Positions 56,170 to 64,000 of a stretch of 64,000 nucleotides of DNA are shown piece by piece. The stretch comes from Chloranthus sessilifolius (Eukaryota > Streptophyta > Magnoliopsida > Chloranthales > Chloranthaceae), in contig CM037587.1 in NCBI GenBank assembly GCA_021018995.1, positions 62,966,104 to 63,030,103 of the forward strand. Direction: 5' to 3'. The notes beneath the pieces were generated by a model. The model worked only from the letters and a program-made list of their open reading frames with translations. It searched no databases and was not told the DNA's origin. Positions within the stretch are counted from its first letter, which is position 1. Every line of letters begins with the position of its first letter. The position numbers and the translations under genes were made by a program.

Positions 56170-59020
56170 ATGGATGAGTCGGAGGAAACTCTCATGAACA
56201 TACGCCGGAGAACAATTGCTTCCACCCCCAAATCCTCTAAGAAGTCAAAGCCAGCTGACAAACCACCTGTCAAGAGGAAGCTCACTGAGATGTCACCCAA
56301 AAAGACTCCTAAAGACAAGAAAGCGAAAGTTGTTGAGATTCAGGAGCCTAGAATAGAAGAAACCTTAGCGAGAGCTGCCCCTCTAGTAGAGTTGCCAGCG
56401 GGGTTAACTACCCCCAATGAGTTTGTAGAAAAATTGAGTCTTGTCCCTGAGACGGATTTTGATCTGGCATATTTTGCCAACATTGGAGAGTGCCAGGGGA
56501 CATTGGAATATTTGAAAAAAGAAGGTCTGCTACCTCTGCTTTCACCCTTGAAGGAAAATGTCTACCCCAGGTTAGTGAAATTGTGGTACCAGAACCTGAA
56601 AAAGAAGGTGGTGCTGGGAGCTGAGGATACACTAGAAATCTTGATTGATGATTGGCAGCTGACTGTCGATTACAGAGATACTGGGATGGCTTTGGGAGTC
56701 CCATATCAATTTGACTCCCAAAGCTGAGGGAGCACCTACAGGGGCCACATTTCGGGAAATGGCTAAACAGCTTACTAATGGAATAGTGGGCTCTGGTGAA
56801 TCCTTGATGAGAAGAGACCTCCATCCTACACTCAGACTTATTGATACCATTCTGAGGAAAAATGTCTGTCTCTGGCCATTTGCAAGAGAGAAGGGCCCCA
56901 TTAGTGGATGCCCTATACTTCTGTTCAAAGGGGCAATTTGTGAATGCACCTAAGCTGATTTTTGAAACCATGATGGACATCAATGACAAGGTGCTAAAGA
57001 GGCAAGTTTTTGCTAAAGGAGGAGGCCTAACTTTCTGCAGACTCATCACATGTTTGATCAAGACTGGAAAGTATGTGATCAAGCGACATGAGCCTATGGA
57101 GAAACTGACCATCAAATTGTATGGAAAAAGGGAATGGTCAACTAGCCTCACCTTGATTAAGAAGAGTCAGCCAGTTGGAAGGGAGGAGGCTGAGAAGGCA
57201 CCCACTACTGTGGCAGCAGAGATTCCTGCAGAGATACCCTTATCCACCCCTCCACCTACCATACCTATCCCATTACCCACACCTACACCCACTTTGCTTT
57301 TTCCAGTTGTATCAGCACCCCCCCCACAGACCTCTCTCCACCCACTTTTGAACCCCTTTTACCTTCACCCACCTCCCCAGTGTTCCAATCGAACATCCTG
57401 GAACCTCCCACATTCTTCGAGCTTACCCCTACCATTTCTGCTCCCCCATCACAAACCCCTCTGCACCCTCAGGGTGTGGACTTGTTCACCACTACTGGGT
57501 TCACGGCCCTCATGACCTCCATTGTGGAGGATGTTGCTCATGAGTACACTCCACTTCCTGACTCCCCACGCCCCACTCCTCCTCGCACCCTCTTCTCCCT
57601 TCCATCATGTCCAAACACCTACCCCTTCTACCCCTACCATGCCTGACACCCTCACTCAAATTCTATCCCTCCTTCAAACCATTCAGTCCCAATTAACTAT
57701 CAATACCAACAACCAGACCCTCATGACCTCATGTCTCCAATCAATTCAGTCCACCCTTATCCCATCCTATCCCGCTACTCAATCCCCTCACATATCCCCT
57801 CCTACTTCCCCTATACTTACCCCACACCCTGTGGCTGCCCAGCTTGAGGAAGTGGCCGCACCAGCTCACCCCATATTTTCTTCCCCACAGGCCACTCTAC
57901 CCTCCTCCCCAGATTTACTGGCCTCAGCAGTAGCTGAATGCCCTCTACCTTTCACCACCCCCCACCTATTTTCTAGGATGCCTCTACCAAAATTAATCCC
58001 TGGGAGGATCTGGTTCTCTCCACCCCCTCCTCTTCATCCACTCCACCCCTGTCCTTACCCATTGTCCTTAGACAATTCATGTACACACCCCCTTACCTCA
58101 CCCTCTTGTATGCCATGAGGGATAACCCTTACATCCACAGGGATGTCCTGAGAGGTATGGCTGCACTCCGAGCTTCCACTGAGGCCCCTTATGAGGAGAG
58201 GATTGCCAACATCGAATTGGAACACAGAATTAAACTCCGCGATATCTCTCAAGGGTGGTCTGAAATCCTGACTCGTTATGACTCAGAAAAACAATTGGCA
58301 GCTGCTGAGAGTCTCATTGCCAAATATGAGAAGAAGAATTCTGAGCTTCTTAAGAAAAAATTAGCCAATGTTCAAGAGATACTCAAGGCCACCAAGGAAC
58401 TCTCTGATGCCAACCTACTCTATGCCACCAAATAAATTGATATCTTAGAGAAAAAGGTTGCTTCCCTTACCTCAGCCATTTCAGCCTACCCCTCTCGCCA
58501 CCGCACCTCCTTCCACTCCCACCTGCCCCCCTTCTACAACTCAACCCCCACCCTCTGTGGATGTAAACCCTCCCCCAGCCCAGGAGCCTCCCCCTACTCA
58601 ACCTGCCCCTCCAAAACCTAAAAGGGCTCCCCCCAAGAAGAAAGTTACTTCAAAGAGATCTGCTCCTTCGGCTGCTACTGTCAAGATTAGACAGCTGCCT
58701 GATGCCCGGTCTAAAGACGCTCCTCCCACTCAACCCCCAACCCAACCTGATGCCTCTTTCACCTTACTGTCAAGGGAGGAGAGAAGGAAGGTTGCTGCGG
58801 CTCTCGGATTGGACCCCATTGCCCTTTTTCCTTCTGATTTTGATTCAGATTTTGTTACTGCTGCTGATCCCAAAGGAAAACAACCTGCTGCCCAGTCTGA
58901 GGAGGCAACAAAGAAGCCGCAACCGAAGGCTAAATCTAAAGAGAAAGCTCCCTTATCTAAGGATGAGCTGAAAAACCTGGCTGACCTCTATGATTGGCCA
59001 AATGATGCCTATAAATAGCT
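56170..59020 (+). pseudogene. B ORF3 (nuclear-type accessory gene)
   Basis: About 2.85 kb. The basic start (KKSKPADKPPVKRKLTEMSP) is followed by the shared domain (FVEKLSLVPETDFDLAYFAN, EGLLPLLSPLKENVYP, RLVKLWYQNL, ILIDDWQLTVDYRD) and a LIDTILRKNV and LVDALYFCSKGQFVNAPKLI block. After a long Pro/Ser/Thr-rich stretch come a charged helical region (NPYIHRDVLRGMAALRAS; KKNSELLKKKLANVQEILKA) and a Lys/Pro-rich tail ending NLADLYDWPNDAYK. No signal peptide or membrane helix is seen. Homologous to A and C ORF3, more distantly to the gene after D. Fossil. Confidence 0.8.
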
Positions 59021-60783
59021 ATGGCAGTTTTGTTGTTTTAGTTTCTCCCTCACTTTTCTCATGTATATATGTAGCTTTTTAAATACAATTTTGTCTTCAT
59101 GTAGTTTTGTTATTTTTTCTTTCTGTATCACTCATTTCACCCTCATGCCTCTCTCCTACTTTCATAGTGTAAAATAGTGAGGACACTGTTTAGTTTAGGT
59201 TTGAGGGTATGGCATGTATGTATGCGAATAAATTGGTTACTTTTAGTACAACTAGGCTAAAATGAAGTGTTTGGAATTAATTACAGTAAATTTCCACTGG
59301 AATTTTTGTAAAAAGAGGAAATTAAGAAAACAACTATTTGAAACTGAAATAAGCCGTAGTTCAACAGACTTCATGAGGCAAATGTCAACAATTTGTGAAA
59401 AATAATTTTGAATGTGCAGTAAACCTGAAATGAGGAAATTGTGAAGACACACCCCTGAAAATTAGATGGAAGGCCATACCCAGTGAGATTTGGGCCTGAA
59501 AAAGTTTCCTTGAAGAGTGCCTTGGCAAATTTTCTGCTCTATGGATTGACTGGATCTAATTTTAACCACTAGAAGTTAGGCAATTCCAAGTTGAAACAGC
59601 TTGACAACATTCATGACATTGAGGACATGAAGTAAGGCCATTCCTTGGTCAGTTTGAGCTTAAAATGTCCCACCTTTGAATTGCCCTTGATGCACACCAC
59701 TTGAGCCTTAAAAGTCCCAATTTTCTTTAATGAAAACCAGAAATTTTAAACCCAAAACATTTTGACCTATTTCAGTTCACCCCCAATCTGAGAAATCAGG
59801 AAGAGGAAGGAGAAGCAAGGTTAGAGGAGCAAGGTGTTAAATCTGGTTGAAAGAAAAAAAAACACAGTTGGTGGTATTTGTGGTATTCCAACTTAAAAAA
59901 AAAAAAAAAAAAAAAAACAGAGTAAAAGAATGAGAGAGAGAAGTCATTTCATTGAAAGATTGAAAGAAAAGAGAAGAAGTTGGCCATTTTGGCTCTGAAA
60001 ATTCAAGAAATAAATGGAATTGTGCTGAAATGATGAAGGTGTTGTCTAGACCACCTCCTTACCTTTACTGATTTCTCAATTTGAATCCCTTTTACCCTGT
60101 CATTCTTTTACAAACCTCATCCCTAAGCTACACTACAACCCAATAAAAAGACCTTACTGATCTAGAATAGATTGAGCTGCCATGTGGAGATAAGGATCTG
60201 TCCAATCTATGGTGAAAAGAGTTAGAAAATTTCAGAGATTAGAGCAATGCCTATGCTCATGCTTACAACCCTATTTGAGGACTGTAACTGCTCTTGAGCT
60301 GTGTGAAATTCTATACCCTTCATTGTTGTTGTGAGCTAACAACCCTGGTGAGACTTGGGCCTGAAATCCAATTTGATGGGGGTAGTATCAAAACAGAATT
60401 CTCAAGTGAAAGGTGAGCCATGCATCAATCTTCAGACACAATGTCATGAACTGAGTGATGATGAAGGAATTACTACAAAATTTCATGATTTAAGTTGGTG
60501 ACTTTTCTGCTGAAAACCCTCTAGAAGTGAAAAGACATGGTGAGAATTTATTCTAGTTTACTGAAACTCTGTTTAGCAGGATGCATTATGATTAACTAAC
60601 ATTATTGGAGAAGTTTGTGGGTACCTTCACTGAAAACCCTCAGGAGACTTCACTCCTCCACTAGGGATCACCTAGGAGTTTAAAAGGCTTGGTGCATATA
60701 CTAAATGCATCCGTGCTCCCTATGAAAGTGGCATTTTAATTATGTTTTATCATTCTCCTTTGCTCAGGGACTAGCAAAGCTTA
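59021..60783 (+). other. B non-coding region between ORF3 and polypurine tract
   Basis: 1.76 kb without a supported frame, colinear with the same region of A. The conserved block AAATAGTGAGGACACTGTTT at 59172-59191 is followed by AGGTTTGAGGG. A poly-A run lies near 59896-59918. Confidence 0.7.
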
Positions 60784-60794
60784 GGTTTGGGGTG
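60784..60794 (+). other. B polypurine tract
   Basis: AGGTTTGGGGTG lies directly before the 3' LTR start (TGCTAAGTGG at 60795). It is the same sequence as in A. Confidence 0.75.
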
Positions 60795-62895
60795 TGCTAA
60801 GTGGTGAAAAATGCCACTTTTCACCCTCTAACCTGACCATTGATAGACTTGTGAGCACACTAATAAGCTTATGTCAAGAGCATTTTGTAGAGAGTAGTAA
60901 AAAAGGATATTAATGTAGAAAATCACTCAAGAATGCCCAAAAAGGGGTTATCTCTCAGCACAGGACAAACCCAGCAACAACACACCAGAGGGTAGCACAT
61001 CACTGGACCCTTGGAGCGCGTGGCTACAACAGGGCAAGGCGAAGGAAGTGAAAGCAAGCTGAAAACGTCCTATCGATTGGTCACCTGAAGATTTCGATAG
61101 GAGCTGAAAGCAAAGAAAGGAAGAATTCGTGCAGTTGAAGAGGTTTTCGATAGGATCTAAAGGCAGAAAAAGGATGAATTCGTGTGGACAGAGGAGTTCG
61201 ATAGGGTCTAAGAACCTATCGAGCAGCTGAAACGAAGGAAGAAATCATCCTATCGAAAACCTGCCTCAGCATCAAAGGAACCTATCGAATGGTTTCTTGA
61301 ACCTATCGAAGGGTGATTGAGCCTTTCGATAAGACTGAAAGCAAACCTATCGAAATGGTGGAATGCAGAGCGGAACGTATCGAAATGGTTCTCCAACCTG
61401 TCGAAGAGCCCTTCCAACCTGTCGAATACTCCAAGCCAAGGGCAGAGAATGCTGAAACTCTAAGAGAAGGCTCATCCTATCGAAACCTATCGAAGAGATC
61501 TGAGAACCTAGCGAAAGGACTAAAATGCTCTATTCCAACTTGTCAAAAGCTTCCCGAACCTGTCGAAATCGTGTGCAGAACTTCTCAGAAATTTAGCTGT
61601 GCACACATTGTGATTTAGTGGCCTACTGCACGCAACTCGAGGCACTTGGTGACTGACACGATGGTTCCAGAAGATGCCCTAGGAAGCCATAACCGACCCA
61701 CGTGCTCTAACAGAACTCTAACAAACTCTGACGACCTTCTAGAAGGGATTTTTGGCAGGAAAAATAGAGGAGAAAGCTATATATAAAGACCCCCAATTGC
61801 CATTGGGGAGGATCGAGATCTGAGCTAAATTCTGGACATTAGCACTTGCAGAGCAATTCCATTTTCCCTCCTTTAGCCTAACAATGGTTGGTTAATTTCC
61901 CTGGAGTAGCAAGGAGAGAGGTTAGATCTGTAATTGGGTAAGGTTAAGATTGCTATTATGGGTTCTCAGTTGCATAGACTACAGATCTGAGAGTGTTTTC
62001 CATTATAGAGTGACTTTAATTGCAATGTAAATGCTATTTTTAATGCTTTAATTAGATCTAAAGTTCCTTTAGTTTCATTTGGTGATCGATCGGATTTGTG
62101 TAGAGGAGTTGTAGATCAGCTCACCCACTTAACTGGTAGGCCTCTTGGATACCACCTGATCTCCCTGGATCTGATACTCTTGTGATTCCTTGAGTCAGTG
62201 ACCTAGGAATTGTAGCATCTGCAGTGGTTTTAATTGCTCTAATTGATGTTCTAGCTCTGGAGGAGATCCCTAGGATGGTCTGTGACCATTAAAGTGGACA
62301 GATCATAACCTTAAGATTAGCCCAAGCTTAGGCTCCAATAGGATTTGTCTACTGCAAATCCATAGATTCGATAAAGTCTATAGGATGGTTAGTGACCATT
62401 AAAGTGGACAGATCATAGCCTTAAGACCAGGTGGATCCTGTGATTTGGAGTAGAATTTATACCCTACAGCTGTGCTTATAGCCAGCGAGGGATTTGTGTG
62501 CTCTGAACCTCTGTAGCATGATTAATTGAATCTGATTTCAGTGAAGACCAATCTCTAAGCTACTCTTCTCCATTTTCTACTTTTTACTCTCTTCCCTTGC
62601 AAGATCTAAGTTCCTAAAATCGATCCAATTTTAGCGTAGTTTAAGTGACAATCCATTTTGAACCTCTCCCCTGCCTTTTAGCTAACTTAGCAATAGTTAG
62701 GGTGCCAGATCTAATACAGATCTGGAGATTTATCATATTTTTAAACTAACCTCCTTGTGGACATTCCCTTATTCACCATTTCTATAAAACTTACTACAAC
62801 AGACCCTGACTACTTGCAGGTTTGTGTCAGTGTGTCTGCCTGGTTTTATTGATGATTTTAGACCCTCATTTGAGGGGAGGCAAACACAGCCAACA
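60795..62895 (+). repeat. B 3' LTR
   Basis: Array at 61065-61575, TATA-type box near 61779, hairpin blocks at 62275-62306 and about 62385-62416. Ends ACAGCCAACA, followed by the target duplication CCCAC. Confidence 0.93.
61065..61575 (+). promoter_or_regulatory. Phased TCGA-motif array in the B 3' LTR
   Basis: Copy of the 50440-50960 array with few differences in the motif words themselves, upstream of the TATA-type box near 61779. Confidence 0.82.
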
Positions 62896-63680
62896 CCCAC
62901 TCCACCTCCATCTCCTTTAGCAGTGGTTTCCATTGCTGAGGTGGAAGAACCACTCCCTGCCCCCATTGTAGCCCCTTCCACCAGAGACTTCTCCACTCAA
63001 ACTGACTTTGAGGAGGCAATTATGCCTTCTCTACCTTTTACCCACCCTTCCACCTCACCTGAGCCTGTTACTGAGGTAGAGGAGCTGACACCTACCATCC
63101 CACTTACCCCTTCTCGTCTATCATCTTCATCCACTCCCTACCATTTGTTTGCTGACCTCACTGAGAGGGCCATTGTCCCTAAATACCTCCTCCCTACACC
63201 CCCATTTTCCACTCTTTACAAAGTAATGGGTGATAATCCCTACATCAGGAGGGATGTTATCAAAGGGATGGCTGTATTGAAAACCTAGGTGAGGCAGCTC
63301 TTGGTGTAGAGATTGACCAGCTGAAGCTGGAGCAGAGGGTGGAGAAGCTTCATTGGGAGAAATTGTGTAAGCAAGCCCTCACTTTATATGAAGCAGAGAA
63401 ACAAAAAGCTGAGATGCTAGCCAGGCTAGCTAACACCTTGCAGTCCACTTTAATGGGAGGGATACTATCCTCAGCAGCTGGGGAGTCCCTAAATGAGCCC
63501 ACCAAGCCCTAGGCCAGCCCCAAGCCTCGAAAGCCCTCTGCCAAAAGGACCAAAGAGGGTGCTGCCAACACTGAGAGATTGAAAAGGAGGGAGAATTTCA
63601 AGAAAGAATATGACAAAATTGCTGAGCAACAAGGATGGGAGCCCATGATCCTTTCAAGTACTAACTCAGAGTTTGATTAA
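62896..63680 (+). pseudogene. C ORF3, second part
   Basis: Continuation of the C ORF3 after B. A Pro-rich acidic stretch leads to YKVMGDNPYIRRDVIKGMAV, which matches NPYIHRDVLRGMAALRAS of B. Then come a charged helical region with Lys/Glu/Leu words and a Lys-rich tail ending near SSTNSEFD. Fossil. Confidence 0.78.
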
Positions 63681-64000
63681 GAGTAGACTGTGTTTAGAAT
63701 TTGGTTGTAATTAGTTGTATGTAGGGTTTTGCTGCACATATTTTTGTTACATTTAGCTTGTACTATTTATTTTGGTACTTTGTAATTTTTTGTGCATAAT
63801 ATAATTTTTGTTTTGCCAGTTCCCAATCTGTCTCTTGTTTTTCTTTGTATTTTCATTTGTTCTAACTTTCCTTTGTGCTTAAACATGTTCTAGAATATTC
63901 TTTTTGCTAGAATTAGTTACTGCCCTTGTACCTACCCTATTGATTCCTTTTGTTCTATCTCTAAAATAGTGAGGACACTGTTCCTCATAGGTTTGGGGGT
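63681..64000 (+). other. C region downstream of ORF3, window edge
   Basis: Non-coding, T-rich. The last bases contain AAATAGTGAGGACACTGTTC and end AGGTTTGGGGGT, the block found after ORF3 in A and B. By position it matches the internal relic, not the final tract before the LTR, but this cannot be settled because the window stops here. Confidence 0.6.

Larger units (their letters stand above)
50173..62895 (+). mobile_element. B: second copy of the RT-less Athila-type family, nested in C
   Basis: 12.72 kb on the plus strand with two LTRs of about 2.1 kb and target duplication CCCAC (50168-50172 and 62896-62900). Contents in order: primer site, gag, protease, motif array with TATA box, ORF3, non-coding region, polypurine tract, 3' LTR. 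RT, RNase H and integrase are absent, as in A. The LTRs differ at roughly 38 of the first 620 positions by eye (about 6 percent), so A and B moved at a similar time. About eight breaks in coding regions. Confidence 0.92.

Noticed and set aside
56408-57151. Long antisense frame of about 247 codons opposite B ORF3
   Set aside because: It mirrors the sense coding sequence, has no domain likeness of its own, and the sense strand carries the conserved ORF3 domain.
48080-59020. ORF3 as a retroviral-type envelope gene
   Set aside because: No signal peptide, cleavage site or membrane helix seen. The basic start, Pro-rich linkers and charged helices fit a nuclear protein better.

Overview
This window is plant nuclear DNA, from an angiosperm with a repeat-rich genome. 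The evidence is GT-AG introns, foldback MITEs, a tRNA-derived SINE and nested Ty3/gypsy elements of the plant-only lineages Tat/Ogre, Tekay and Athila. The species cannot be named from the sequence.

Layout. 1-2.75 kb: the last five exons and 3' UTR of one host gene of unrecognised family, with a MITE in one intron. 2.75-6.5 kb: non-coding DNA with three copies of one foldback MITE family, a second MITE type, two long (AT)n tracts and a SINE with 13-bp target duplications. 6.5-14.4 kb: an old Tat-lineage element on the minus strand (F1). 14.4-23.1 kb: a Tekay chromovirus on the plus strand (D), inserted in the F1 gag; it is followed by a motif array, a TATA box and an extra gene (ORF3). 23.1-23.6 and 36.3-37.0 kb: the two halves of a minus-strand LTR- or promoter-like segment (G), split by Athila-type element A (23643-36300, minus strand, GGGCT target duplications). 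37.0-38.9 kb: a second Tat/Ogre fragment (F2, plus strand). 38.9 kb to the window end: Athila element C (plus strand). C carries RT, RNase H and integrase, and is split by Athila-type element B (50173-62895, CCCAC target duplications). All the LTR elements are broken fossils. By eye the LTR pairs of A and B each differ by about 6 percent.

Main observation. A, B, C and D all carry arrays of a short TCGA-core motif. The sites often sit 19-22 bp apart, most often 21, which is about two helical turns. Each element has one array in the LTR and a second just upstream of ORF3, a non-gag/pol gene. The motif spelling differs between families but agrees between the two arrays inside one element: TTCGATCGATCGAA in D, CCTATCGAA in A and B, CCTGTCGAGAGGTT in C. 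ORF3 is homologous between Athila and Tekay, two distant lineages. It has a basic, NLS-like N-terminus and, in the Athila elements, a charged helical segment, with no visible envelope features. I infer a self-recognition cassette of regulator gene plus cognate sites, possibly analogous to the VANC anti-silencing system of Arabidopsis VANDAL elements. That is a hypothesis.

A and B lack RT, RNase H and integrase in the same way, so they look like a non-autonomous family that keeps gag, protease and ORF3. C is a plausible relative of the helper. A 32-nt hairpin-forming block in the transcribed part of the LTR is shared by A, B and C.
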